From Neoakkermansia glycaniphila (GTDB taxonomy: Bacteria > Verrucomicrobiota > Verrucomicrobiia > Verrucomicrobiales > Akkermansiaceae): a stretch of DNA of 64,000 bases. A program made the position numbers and the translations under genes. Under the pieces are notes generated by a model, which saw nothing but the letters and a program-made list of their open reading frames with translations, made no database searches and had not been told where the DNA came from. The stretch's first letter is position 1. Every line of letters starts with the position of its first letter. This document shows positions 16,333 to 25,011 of the stretch, piece after piece. The stretch lies in the NCBI RefSeq assembly GCF_001683795.1, contig NZ_LIGX01000017.1, positions 32,205-96,204 on the forward strand, read 5' to 3'.

Positions 16333-18726
16333 ATGTCCGCCACCTATCGCCACATCCCCGTCCGCGACCTCAGCAGCGACCAGCTTCTTGAGCTCAGCAA
16401 AACCATGAAACTCTCCCTGTCCCGCGAGGACATGGAAGTCGTCCAGCAAATCTTCCGCGGCATGGACCGCGAACCTACGGACGTCGAGCTCGAAGTCATC
16501 GCGCAAACCTGGTCCGAACACTGCAAGCACCGCATCTTCTCCGCAGACGTCCACCACGTCGCAGACGGCAAGGAAGAAAACATCTCCAGCCTCTTCAAAA
16601 CCTACATCAAGAATCCGTCCGAAGAAATCATGGACCGCAAGCCCGGCTTCGTCCTGAGCGCCTTCGTGGACAACGCCGGATTCATCACCCTCGACGACGA
16701 TCTCGCCATCTGCCTCAAGGCCGAAACGCACAACCACCCCTCCGCCATCGAACCCTACGCTGGATCGAACACCGGCCTCGGCGGCGTCATCCGCGACATC
16801 CTCGGCGCAGGCAAGGGAGCCAAACCCATCGCCAACCTCGACGTCTTCTGCTTCGGCGCACCCGACACTCCTCCCGAAGCCATCAAGGCGCAGGACGTCA
16901 TCCACCCGCTCGGCATCATGCGCGGCGTCGTCCACGGCGTCCGCGACTACGGCAACCGCATGGGCATCCCCACCGTCAACGGAGCCATCCAGTTCGACCC
17001 CACCTACATCTACAACCCCCTCGTCTTCTGCGGCACCGCAGGCGTCATCCCCCGCGAGGACATCGACAAGGAAATGCGCCCCGGCCTCAAAATCATCGCC
17101 ATCGGCGGACGCACCGGCAAAGACGGCCTCAAAGGCGCCACCTTCTCCTCCGCTGCTCTCGGCGAAAGCTCCCATGAGGAAGACCACACCGCCGTCCAGA
17201 TCGGCAACCCCATCGAAGAAAAGAAAACACTCGACTTCATCCTCGAAGCCCGCGAACGCGGCCTCATCGTCTTCCTGACGGACTGCGGCGCAGGCGGCTT
17301 CTCCTCTGCAGCGGGCGAAATGCTCAGCGTCACCGGCGGTGAACTCTTCCTCGAACGCGCCCCTCTCAAAGAACCCGGCCTCATCTCCTGGCAAATCTTC
17401 CTCTCCGAATCCCAGGAACGCATGGTCCTCGCCGTCGAAGAAAAAGACCTTCCCGAACTCCAGACCCTCGCCGACACCTTCCAGACCGAACTCACCGTTC
17501 TCGGCCACTCGGATGACACCGGCGTCCTGCGCGTCTGGCACAACGGCGAACTCGTCTGCTCGCTCGACAACAGCAAACTGCACGACGCACCCATCAAAAA
17601 ACTCGAATCCGTCTTCACCTCCGGCCTCGCCAAAACGGGCCTCGACCTCCCGGCGGACACCCTCGCCGAAGACCTCAAGGCTGTCATGGCCGACTTCGCC
17701 ATCGTCTCCCGCGAACCCATCATCCGCGAATACGACCACGAAGTTCAGGGCAACACCCTCCTCAAACCCCTCGCCGGGGCCTCGGCGGACGCTCCGCAGG
17801 ACGGCTCCGTGATCGACATCGACGGCTCCGACAAAGCCATGGCCATGGCCTGCGCCATCCTTCCCGAATGGGGCAAAACGGACCCCTACGCCATGGGCAC
17901 CGGCACCGTGGACGAATGCGTCCGCCAGCTCATCCTCGTCGGCGCGAACCCGGATAAAATCGGCCTCCTCGACAACTTCTGCATGGGCAACCCGGAAGCT
18001 CCGCAGGAACTCGGCCGCATCGTCGAATGCGTCAAAGGCATCGCCCGCGCCGCACTCGACTTCAACGCCCCGTACATCTCCGGCAAAGACTCCTTCTACA
18101 ACTACTTCGAGACGGAAGACGGCCCGATCAACATCCCCGTCACCTTCCTCTGCTCCGGCATCGGCGTCGTCGACGACAAAACGCACGTCAAAGGCTCCTC
18201 CCTCCGCCGCAACGACAGCCTCCTCTACCTCATCGGCAACACCGAAGACGAAATGGGCGGCTCCGTTTACAGCCGCATCAAAGGCATCAAGGATGCCAAA
18301 GTGCCGCAAACCGACTGCGTGAAAAACTTCGCCCTCTACAAAGCCTACTACGAAGCCCTTTGCGCGGGCCTCGTCCTCAGTGCGCACGACATCTCCGAAG
18401 GCGGCCTTGCCGTCGCCGCAGCGGAAATGGCCTACTCGGGCAAGGGAGGCATCGAACTCGACCTCTCCGCCATCCCCACCGCAGGAGGCTGGAAAAGCCC
18501 CGCTGTCCCCCTCTTCAGCGAAAGCACGGGCCGCATCCTCTGCGAAGTCGATCCCGACCTTGCAGCCGAATTCGAAACCACCATGGCCGGATACCCCTGC
18601 GCCCGCATCGGCAAAGCCACCGAGGCGCACAGCATCGTCGCTGCGGACAACGGCAAAACCGTCCTCACCAGCAGCGTTGCCGAACTCAAGGCTCTCTGGA
18701 AAAACGGCCTCACCCCGTACTATTGA
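16333..18726 (+). CDS. purL: Phosphoribosylformylglycinamidine synthase subunit PurL
   Basis: This 797-residue protein is the ATP-dependent synthetase subunit of FGAM synthase. Recognisable motifs are TWSEHCKHR, KAETHNHPSAIEPYAGSNTG, DCGAGGFSSA, ISGKDSFYNY and the late HDISEGGLAVAAAEM. It lies between PurS and PurQ on the same strand, with short gaps of 39 and 48 bases. Residues 1-40 form the helical linker region. The glutaminase domain is absent, as expected for the multi-subunit form. Confidence 0.96.
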   Translation: MSATYRHIPVRDLSSDQLLELSKTMKLSLSREDMEVVQQIFRGMDREPTDVELEVIAQTWSEHCKHRIFSADVHHVADGKEENISSLFKTYIKNPSEEIMDRKPGFVLSAFVDNAGFITLDDDLAICLKAETHNHPSAIEPYAGSNTGLGGVIRDILGAGKGAKPIANLDVFCFGAPDTPPEAIKAQDVIHPLGIMRGVVHGVRDYGNRMGIPTVNGAIQFDPTYIYNPLVFCGTAGVIPREDIDKEMRPGLKIIAIGGRTGKDGLKGATFSSAALGESSHEEDHTAVQIGNPIEEKKTLDFILEARERGLIVFLTDCGAGGFSSAAGEMLSVTGGELFLERAPLKEPGLISWQIFLSESQERMVLAVEEKDLPELQTLADTFQTELTVLGHSDDTGVLRVWHNGELVCSLDNSKLHDAPIKKLESVFTSGLAKTGLDLPADTLAEDLKAVMADFAIVSREPIIREYDHEVQGNTLLKPLAGASADAPQDGSVIDIDGSDKAMAMACAILPEWGKTDPYAMGTGTVDECVRQLILVGANPDKIGLLDNFCMGNPEAPQELGRIVECVKGIARAALDFNAPYISGKDSFYNYFETEDGPINIPVTFLCSGIGVVDDKTHVKGSSLRRNDSLLYLIGNTEDEMGGSVYSRIKGIKDAKVPQTDCVKNFALYKAYYEALCAGLVLSAHDISEGGLAVAAAEMAYSGKGGIELDLSAIPTAGGWKSPAVPLFSESTGRILCEVDPDLAAEFETTMAGYPCARIGKATEAHSIVAADNGKTVLTSSVAELKALWKNGLTPYY

Positions 18727-18774
18727 TCCTCCGGCAGCCGAACCGCAACCGACCATACCAAACCACCACCACAC

Positions 18775-19479
18775 ATGGCACACGCACTCCTTCTCAAATA
18801 CCCCGGCACCAACTGCGACGTCGAAACCGAACGCGCGCTCCGCACCGCCGGATTCTCCACGCAGGTACAACCCATCGCCACTGCACGCCCCGAACACGTC
18901 TCCAAAGCGCAGCTCGTCGTCTTCGCCGGCGGCTTCAGCTACGGCGATTACGTCATGAGCGGCCGCCTTGCCCAGCTCGAAACCGAGCGATTCCTCGGCG
19001 ACGCCATCCATAAGCACCACCAGAACGGCGGCTTCCTCCTCGGTATCTGCAACGGCTTCCAAATCCTCACCAAACTCGGCATCCTGCCCAAAGCCTCCCT
19101 CATCTGGAACAAAAGCGAACGCTTCGAATGCATGTGGGACAAACTCGTCAAAGTCTCTCCCTCGCCGTACACCACCTTCCTTCCGGCCGAATTCGAACTT
19201 CCTTCCGCCCATGCCGAAGGCCGCCTTGTCATGGAACCCGGTGACGCCCAAAAATACATGGACTCCGGCCTCGTCTCCCTCCAGTACGGCGACAACCACA
19301 ACGGCTCCGAACTCCGCATCGCCGGACTACAGGATGCCACGGGCCGCGCCATGGGCCTCATGCCCCATCCCGAACGCTTCCTCAAACCGCAGCACCACTA
19401 CGACCCGGACTGGTCCGGCGACAGCGACTGGGGCTGGGGCTACTACCTCTTCAAATCCGCCTTCGAGGCCTTGAAGTAA
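18775..19479 (+). CDS. purQ: Phosphoribosylformylglycinamidine synthase subunit PurQ (glutaminase)
   Basis: This 234-residue class I glutamine amidotransferase supplies ammonia to PurL. The nucleophile is the Cys in LGICNGFQIL, and the His-Glu pair is in LMPHPERF. An N-terminal GTNCDVETERAL and FAGGFSYGDY are typical. It follows purL by 48 bases. Length is normal. Confidence 0.96.
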   Translation: MAHALLLKYPGTNCDVETERALRTAGFSTQVQPIATARPEHVSKAQLVVFAGGFSYGDYVMSGRLAQLETERFLGDAIHKHHQNGGFLLGICNGFQILTKLGILPKASLIWNKSERFECMWDKLVKVSPSPYTTFLPAEFELPSAHAEGRLVMEPGDAQKYMDSGLVSLQYGDNHNGSELRIAGLQDATGRAMGLMPHPERFLKPQHHYDPDWSGDSDWGWGYYLFKSAFEALK

Positions 19480-19507
19480 ACCGCAGCAACGAACCCTGCA
19501 CGAGCCT

Positions 19508-20287
19508 GTGACCGACACCGCATTCATCGGAGCCACCTCGCCACTCGGCAAGATCTGGACTTCAAAACGCTACTTCGACTACCTCGTCGACCAGAACGAA
19601 ATCCACCTCCTGCAGGGCCACGCCTATGCCGTCCTCGTCATCATCGACCCCGTCTTCTGGACGGGGCCGTACGCCGAAGGGCAGGACGACAACGCCAAAG
19701 ACGGCTACGCCTTCCACTTCAAACGCCAGTTGAGCGACATCAAGGCGGAGCGGATCATCTACATCACCAGCGCGGACATCATCCCTGAAGACGGCGACGA
19801 ACTCTCCCCGCTGCGCGACCCGGCAGGCAACCCCGGCATCAACCGCCAGCGCGACCTCTACAACTTCATCAACAAGCAATTCGGCCGCGTACTGAACGTC
19901 TTCATCCCCGAACTGGCCATCTCCGACCCGGCCTTCGGCGTCCTCGGGCTCCTCACGCCGCCTGCCGACAAAAAAGCCTCCCTGCCCGTCGCCCTGCTGG
20001 AACAGCACCAGCTCTACCCCATCGACCGCCTTGTCGATGATGTGGAAAGGGCCATCCCTCTCGGCATCGAAAACGTCATCCTGGCCACCCCTCCGGTCAC
20101 CACATGCGAACTCGTCGAACAGCTCTACCCCGAACTGGCCGACAACCTGCCCGACGCCCGCACCAGCGACCCTCGCGGCAGCACCCGCACCAGCATCCAC
20201 TCCTTCCACTGGCACGACCCGAAAGACGGCTACATCACCACCAAAGAAGACCTGCTGAACACCCTCGGCGCCATGCTCGACCATTGA
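19508..20287 (+). CDS. NAD(P)-binding epimerase/reductase-like protein
   Basis: This 259-residue protein starts at a GTG 28 bases after purQ. It has a Rossmann-type start (FIGATSPLGKIW) similar to dTDP-4-dehydrorhamnose reductase-type short-chain proteins, and later ADIIPEDGDELSPL. I do not see the YxxxK catalytic pair clearly, so an exact activity cannot be given. It is the last gene of the pur operon and is followed by a strong terminator. Its link to purines is position only. Confidence 0.55.
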   Translation: MTDTAFIGATSPLGKIWTSKRYFDYLVDQNEIHLLQGHAYAVLVIIDPVFWTGPYAEGQDDNAKDGYAFHFKRQLSDIKAERIIYITSADIIPEDGDELSPLRDPAGNPGINRQRDLYNFINKQFGRVLNVFIPELAISDPAFGVLGLLTPPADKKASLPVALLEQHQLYPIDRLVDDVERAIPLGIENVILATPPVTTCELVEQLYPELADNLPDARTSDPRGSTRTSIHSFHWHDPKDGYITTKEDLLNTLGAMLDH

Positions 20288-20315
20288 TCCGCCCTAGGTA
20301 AACCATTTCCTCTTC

Positions 20316-20344
20316 ACCGCTTTCCTCAGGGAAAGCGGTTTTTC
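20316..20344 (+). terminator. Terminator of the pur operon
   Basis: A 10-bp perfect stem (20316-20325 with 20330-20339) with a TCAG loop is followed by a T5 run. Confidence 0.9.
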
Positions 20345-20370
20345 TTATCCATCGGCCGCAGCAGCAAAAC

Positions 20371-21327
20371 CTACCCCTTCGGCAGGAAAAACGACCGCTG
20401 CTTCTCCGAAACGGGCAACCCCGCAAGCTCCATCGCCTGCAGCATATCCTCCCAAAGCTTGCGCCTCTCTCCCATATCCGACGTCCTCAGCAAATAGCTC
20501 GGGTGATGAGTCACCACCACCGGAATATCCCCATGGAACAGAGGCAGCCCCCGGAAAGCAGACAAAGGCAGATCGCTCTCGGCACGCAACAGCCCCCGGG
20601 CGGCAATCACGCCCAGAGCCACAATCGCACGGGGTCGCACCAGCTCAATTTCCACATCCAGCACGGAAGCGCCCAGCGCCATCTCCTTCTCGTTCGGAGG
20701 GCGATTATTCGTCGTCTGGCGCGGCAGAGCCGGGCGGAACTTCACCAGCTCCGTCAAATAAATGGAATCTCGTGCCAGCCCCATGGCCGCCAGAATACCG
20801 TCCAGCTTCTTCCCCGCCTCTCCGGCAAACGGCATCTTCGCCTGCTCATCGAAATAATTCGGAGCATCCCCCACAAACATCAGGGAAGCCCGCACATCGC
20901 CCTGCCCGAACACGGGAATCTCACGCAGCGAACCGAGATTCAGCATCGGAGTCCACCGGGGCAACAGCCTCCGGAAAAGCATCCACCTCTCCTCGTCCGT
21001 ACTGCCTCCGGGTCGGAAACGCGGCACCGCATGGGCCGTCGGATCATCCAGCTCGGCATTCCCGGCCTCCTCCTGCTCCACCTCCTCAAGCACGCGCAAC
21101 AGACTCGAAGCCACGGCCGCCTGCTCTCCGGATGGTTCTGCGGCATTGCCGGCAACCTCCACCTGAGCCGAAGGCGGAAGCCCCATCTTCAAACGCTTCG
21201 CCTCCACCATCCAGCGGCGCAGCACCAGCCGGGCCTCCTCATCCACCGGAAGCATTGCCGTCCCCTGCTCCTGCAGTGCGCGGAGGCGGTCAATCACAAG
21301 CTGGCGGGCATCGGCAATCACGCGCAA
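20371..21327 (-). CDS. Family 4-like uracil-DNA glycosylase lacking the Fe-S cysteines
   Basis: This protein of about 318 residues has the type 4/5 UDG fold. Motif A reads VGDAPNYFDEQAKMPFAGEA, followed by GKKLDGILAAMGLARDSIYL; later come IVALGVIAARGLL and the motif HHPSYLLR. The four cysteines that hold the [4Fe-4S] cluster in family 4 are absent: VKFRP replaces VKCRP, and neither the residues before motif A nor those after PNEKEM contain Cys. About 90 residues of charged N-terminal sequence precede the domain. I place the start at TTG 21327. The longer frame to 21417 would overlap the upstream gene. Confidence 0.75.
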   Translation of the reverse strand: MRVIADARQLVIDRLRALQEQGTAMLPVDEEARLVLRRWMVEAKRLKMGLPPSAQVEVAGNAAEPSGEQAAVASSLLRVLEEVEQEEAGNAELDDPTAHAVPRFRPGGSTDEERWMLFRRLLPRWTPMLNLGSLREIPVFGQGDVRASLMFVGDAPNYFDEQAKMPFAGEAGKKLDGILAAMGLARDSIYLTELVKFRPALPRQTTNNRPPNEKEMALGASVLDVEIELVRPRAIVALGVIAARGLLRAESDLPLSAFRGLPLFHGDIPVVVTHHPSYLLRTSDMGERRKLWEDMLQAMELAGLPVSEKQRSFFLPKG

Positions 21328-21352
21328 ACCATAGCACACCTCCCGAAAACAA

Positions 21353-22522
21353 TCAACCACCCACTTCACCTTTCCTAGGCGAGGCGACCTCTTCTCCACG
21401 GCACCCCTCCGCCGCACGGCCCTTCATCGTCTTCCCGTTGAACGGCGCGACAAAAGCATCCTCCTGCACGCCTTCCGACGACAACCCTGACCGGAAATCG
21501 TCCAGCGTCTCCTGCAAACTCTCATCCGCCAGCTGCCACGTACCGAAATGGCACGCCATCCCGCGAACGGCGCCCAAAGCCTTGAATGCCTTCACCGCCT
21601 GCTGCGGAGTCAAATGCGCCTTTGCAATGAAATCCAGAGGCTTGTAGGCGCCGATCGACAAAATCGCCAGATCCGGCTCTCCCAGCCTCTCGCGGATCTC
21701 GGCAAAAAACGAAGTCCATGCCGAATCCCCGGCAAAATACACCTTCACTCCGTCATGCGAACGAATAAAGAACCCGCCCCACAACGAACGGTTCTTCCGC
21801 TCCTCCGAACGGTAGCGGCCGCTGTAATGCTTCGCCGGAGTCAGTGTCACGGCCACCGACCCCGCCGCCGTCTCCACAGCCGTCTCCTGCCACCAGTCGA
21901 TCTCCCGCACACGCGCCCGTCCGCAGTGGTATTCAAGCAGGGATTTCATCCCCAGAGGCACGATAAACAGCGGATTATCCCTCTTCACCAGCCGCTGCAG
22001 AGTCTCCACATCGAAATGATCGTAATGATCGTGCGACAGCAAAACCGCATCCACCCTCGGCAAATCCTCCCACGCAATACCCGCAGGGCGGCACCTCTTC
22101 GGCCCCGACCACTGCACCGGACTCACCCGGTCGGACCACACAGGATCCGTCAGCACATTCAGCCCGCGCAAGCGCAGCAGCACCGTCGAATGATTCACCA
22201 TCGTCGCCTCCCAGCCTCCGGGCGCCACCTCTCCTGCCAGCTCCGGTACATCCGCGTTCGCGGCGACTACCGAATAAAACCCCGGATCGCGGAAACAAAA
22301 CCATTCCAGGGCGCGTAAAAACGACCCCTGCTCCACCTCGTCGGCCACATGGAAATGCCTGCCGTCGAAATGATCCGTCACCGGACCGCGCCACTCTCCG
22401 GAGCGGCAAAGCGTCTGCGCCACCAGCAAATTCGCGCCATACGTAGCTACCGCCATCCCCCCCGCCACGCATACGCTCCACCTCACCCAACGCCGTCTCC
22501 AAACCGTTCGCAACCATCGCAT
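21353..22522 (-). CDS. Metallo-beta-lactamase-fold hydrolase (NAPE-PLD/UlaG-like)
   Basis: This 389-residue protein has one N-terminal transmembrane segment (about 15-35) and an MBL-fold domain. The metal motif is LLSHDHYDHFDVETL, with further ligands in TPAKHYSGR, FAGDSAW and CHFGTW. The region WEATMVNHSTVLLRLRGLNV followed by LTDPVWSDRVSP is typical of the NAPE-hydrolysing phospholipase D-like branch. The start is the ATG at 22522, just before the membrane helix. The exact substrate is unknown. It precedes the UDG-like gene by 25 bases and may share its transcript. Confidence 0.85.
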   Translation of the reverse strand: MRWLRTVWRRRWVRWSVCVAGGMAVATYGANLLVAQTLCRSGEWRGPVTDHFDGRHFHVADEVEQGSFLRALEWFCFRDPGFYSVVAANADVPELAGEVAPGGWEATMVNHSTVLLRLRGLNVLTDPVWSDRVSPVQWSGPKRCRPAGIAWEDLPRVDAVLLSHDHYDHFDVETLQRLVKRDNPLFIVPLGMKSLLEYHCGRARVREIDWWQETAVETAAGSVAVTLTPAKHYSGRYRSEERKNRSLWGGFFIRSHDGVKVYFAGDSAWTSFFAEIRERLGEPDLAILSIGAYKPLDFIAKAHLTPQQAVKAFKALGAVRGMACHFGTWQLADESLQETLDDFRSGLSSEGVQEDAFVAPFNGKTMKGRAAEGCRGEEVASPRKGEVGG

Positions 22523-22705
22523 GAGCCGGATTGTACCAAAAGCCGGAAGATAGAAAAGCCGAAAGAACGCCCCGCGGCCGGAACACAGTTCCCTGTTGCC
22601 ACAGCGCAACATATGCGTAAAACAGGCACGCGTCATGCACGCATCCTGCTCCGGAGACGGAGCCCCACAATCCCATGTATCACGCTATCCTACTCGAAAC
22701 TAACC

Positions 22706-23014
22706 ATGAAAAAAGGGCAGAACATCATCGGCGCCCAAGTCAGAAAACGGCGCAACCAATTGCACCTATCGCAGAACAGATTTGCCACCTCCTGCCAACT
22801 CAACGGTTGGCAGCTCTCGCGGGAAACGCTTTCCAAAATCGAAGCGGGCCTGCGATGCGTCACTGATGCGGAAACGCTCTTCCTGTCGCAAATGCTCTCC
22901 TGCCCCGTCAACTACCTGATGGAAGGCGCCCAGCACGACAACATCCTGCAGGCCATGCGCCACAGCCGAGACACCGGAGACGGAACGGCAGAACACCTCG
23001 AACATGACGCCTGA
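22706..23014 (+). CDS. XRE-family helix-turn-helix regulator
   Basis: This 102-residue protein is almost entirely a Cro/CI-type HTH. The helices are GAQVRKRRNQLHLSQNRFAT and LSRETLSKIEAG, followed by VTDAETLFLSQMLSCPVNYL. A short acidic tail follows. It is divergent from the metallo-hydrolase, and the 183 bases between them could hold its operator. No SD is visible. Its target is unknown. Confidence 0.85.
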   Translation: MKKGQNIIGAQVRKRRNQLHLSQNRFATSCQLNGWQLSRETLSKIEAGLRCVTDAETLFLSQMLSCPVNYLMEGAQHDNILQAMRHSRDTGDGTAEHLEHDA

Positions 23015-23062
23015 CTGCGGCCATCCGCAATCAGGCGCAAAACAACCGCTGGGCCGCCACTC

Positions 23063-24058
23063 TTACTCGCCGAGGCGCAGAACGATCTTCCCGTTGCGGA
23101 ACTCTTCCTGGGCCTTCGCGGCGGCCTCGTTCACATTCTCGATACGGTACACGGAATCGACCGCCTGCTTCAGGCGGCCGCTCGCCATCCAGATGGAAAG
23201 CTGCCCGTAGGCGAACTCGATATCTGCCCGCGTCGCATTCTTCAGCCACTGCGTCACCCACAGCCCCTTGAGCTGCACTCCCTTGAAAATCAGGAAACCG
23301 TTCGGCACCTTGATACTCTGCTTGCTCATCGCGCCGAACGTCGTCATCGTCCCGCCCGGAGCCAGCATATCCATCAGGCGCAACGCGCTATCGCCGCCCA
23401 CCGCATTCGAAGCCAGCACGGGGCGCACGCCGCCCGTCGACTCCAAAGCCTTCTTCACCATATCCTCTTCCCCATCCTCCAGCACGATATCCGCACCCAG
23501 CGCCGTCAACTCCTCGCGCAGGCCCTCCGCCCGGCGCACGAGATTGATCGTCTTCACCCCCATAATCTTCGCAATCTGAATAATACAGCGGCCCACCCCG
23601 GAATTGGCGGCATTCTGCACCACCCAGTCTCCGGGCTTCAGCTCCACATACCCCGTCAGCATCCGCAGAGCAGTCAGAGGATTCACCTTCAGCATCGAAG
23701 CCTGCGTCGGATCCACCTTCTCCTCCAGCTTCAGGAAATTGTCTGCAGAAGCCGTTAGGAACTTCGCCCACGACCCCACGCCGCGCAGCAGAATCACCTG
23801 ATCGCCCGGCTCGAAACCGGGAGCGGCGGACACTTCCACGATACCGCAGCCTTCCAGCCCGGCAGGGGAATCGGGCAGCACGGGCTTGATACCGTACACA
23901 CCCTGAATGAAATTGATATCCGCAGGATTGATAGGCGCGGCGAGCATACGCACCAGAAGCTCGCCCTCCTCGGGCTCGCGCACGGGAGCGGACTTCACCT
24001 CAAGCACCTGTTCAGGCGCACCGCACGTCGAAAAACTGGCAAAATGGTTCTCTCTCAT
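23063..24058 (-). CDS. MDR-family enoyl-thioester reductase-like oxidoreductase
   Basis: This 331-residue protein is a zinc-independent medium-chain dehydrogenase. The N-terminal GroES-like part has PINPADINFIQGVYG and LEGCGIVEVS. The NAD(P)-binding part has WVVQNAANSGVGRCIIQIAK. The overall pattern, with its lack of the zinc-binding Cys/His set, resembles the ETR1/MECR 2-enoyl-thioester reductases of fatty-acid synthesis. Quinone oxidoreductase is an alternative. ATG at 24058 starts the conserved domain. It stands alone. Confidence 0.75.
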   Translation of the reverse strand: MRENHFASFSTCGAPEQVLEVKSAPVREPEEGELLVRMLAAPINPADINFIQGVYGIKPVLPDSPAGLEGCGIVEVSAAPGFEPGDQVILLRGVGSWAKFLTASADNFLKLEEKVDPTQASMLKVNPLTALRMLTGYVELKPGDWVVQNAANSGVGRCIIQIAKIMGVKTINLVRRAEGLREELTALGADIVLEDGEEDMVKKALESTGGVRPVLASNAVGGDSALRLMDMLAPGGTMTTFGAMSKQSIKVPNGFLIFKGVQLKGLWVTQWLKNATRADIEFAYGQLSIWMASGRLKQAVDSVYRIENVNEAAAKAQEEFRNGKIVLRLGE

Positions 24059-24158
24059 ATCCCGTCTATTCCGCACAAAAAAACGGTACGCGTCAAGTCT
24101 GCGATGCGTTCCCCAAGTAAAAAAATACAACAATTTTACCCGAAGCAAGCGGTTTTGC

Positions 24159-24186
24159 TTGACCTCCGGCCGAAATGTAGTAGACT
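24159..24186 (+). promoter_or_regulatory. Putative rpmB promoter
   Basis: TTGACC (24159-24164) and TAGACT (24181-24186) are spaced by 16 bases, 34 bases before the start codon. Confidence 0.5.
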
Positions 24187-24220
24187 CTTGCTCCGCTTAA
24201 CTCAAAACGCAACAAATCTT

Positions 24221-24484
24221 ATGTCCAGAATTTGCCTTATTCGCGGTTCTCAGCCGCGCGCCGGTCGCCGAATCCACCGTTCCGGTCTTGCCAAGAAGAA
24301 GGGCGGTATCGGCCGTCACGTCACCAAAACCGTCAACCGCACCGTTTACCCCAACCTTCAGGAAAAACGCATCTGGGTTCCCGAGCTGGGCGGCTTCGTC
24401 AAAATGAAGCTCTCCTGCAAGGCGCTTCGCACCATCAGCAAAAATGGTGCCTACAATACGCTGAAGGCCGCCGGCCTGCTTTAA
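24221..24484 (+). CDS. rpmB: 50S ribosomal protein L28
   Basis: This 87-residue basic protein has the L28 pattern: MSRICLIRGSQPRAGRRIHR, VTKTVNRTVYPNLQEKRIWV and KALRTISKNG. It is somewhat longer than the minimal form but within the family range. It has its own promoter and is followed by two hairpins before a small gene. Confidence 0.92.
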   Translation: MSRICLIRGSQPRAGRRIHRSGLAKKKGGIGRHVTKTVNRTVYPNLQEKRIWVPELGGFVKMKLSCKALRTISKNGAYNTLKAAGLL

Positions 24485-24506
24485 TTTTCGGAATTTTGAA
24501 CGGAAC

Positions 24507-24571
24507 GATACCCGGATGTGTCTTACACCATGTGGGTATCTTCCGCCAAGACCGGTAAACGAACGCGGAAG
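24507..24571 (+). other. Two consecutive hairpins between rpmB and a small gene
   Basis: The first hairpin pairs GATACCC (24507-24513) with GGGTATC (24534-24540). The second pairs CTTCCGC (24540-24546) with GCGGAAG (24565-24571). Neither has a T run, so they are not plain terminators. They may set mRNA ratios between the two genes. Confidence 0.45.
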
Positions 24572-24629
24572 GGTGGCTCAAACAAGCCTCAAAAAAGAAC
24601 AATAAGCAACTATCACTTTTCCTAAGCAC

Positions 24630-24854
24630 ATGACTTCACAAACCAAAATCGCGCTTCGTATCAACGATGAAAATCCGAACCACCACCTGTGGAACAACCG
24701 CGGGGTCTGGTGGTGCCACGTGACCGTCCACAAGCCGGACGCCACTGCGGAACGCCTCCGCTTCTCCCTCAAAACGAGGGACATCGAAAAGGCCCGCACG
24801 CGCCGCGACCGAATCTTCGCAGACATTCAGAAGCATTTCGGCATCGCCGCATAA
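24630..24854 (+). CDS. Small basic protein, integrase-arm-like, unknown function
   Basis: This 74-residue protein has a predicted beta-sheet start (NRGVWWCHVTVHKP) and a basic helix (LKTRDIEKARTRRDRIFADI). This resembles the N-terminal arm-binding domain of tyrosine recombinases, but no recombinase core follows. It is expressed after rpmB and closed by a strong terminator, so it looks like a stable gene and not a fragment. Function unknown. Confidence 0.6.
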   Translation: MTSQTKIALRINDENPNHHLWNNRGVWWCHVTVHKPDATAERLRFSLKTRDIEKARTRRDRIFADIQKHFGIAA

Positions 24855-24891
24855 GGCACGGAGATATCCATCATCACAACCCTTCCCCACC

Positions 24892-24925
24892 AAAAGGCCG
24901 TCCTCCCAAGGACGGCCTTTTCTCA
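24892..24925 (+). terminator. Terminator after the rpmB transcript
   Basis: A perfect 13-bp stem (24892-24904 with 24909-24921) with a CCCA loop ends in TTTT. Confidence 0.9.
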
Positions 24926-24972
24926 TCCCGCACCGCCTCCGGAAAATATGAACTCCCTGCCGCAATCCACAC

Positions 24973-25001
24973 TTGCTACGCGCAACGGAACACGATAGAC
25001 T
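24973..25001 (+). promoter_or_regulatory. Putative recA promoter
   Basis: TTGCTA (24973-24978) and TAGACT (24996-25001) are separated by 17 bases. The -10 box ends 10 bases before the recA ATG, so the message would be nearly leaderless. No canonical SOS box was recognised. Confidence 0.55.
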
Positions 25002-25011
25002 CATTCCAGAT

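Noticed and set aside
15790..19299. A very long open frame antisense to the pur operon
   Set aside because: It mirrors the third-position C bias of the pur genes, lacks any recognisable domain and has Gly/Asp/Val/Phe-rich composition typical of shadow frames.
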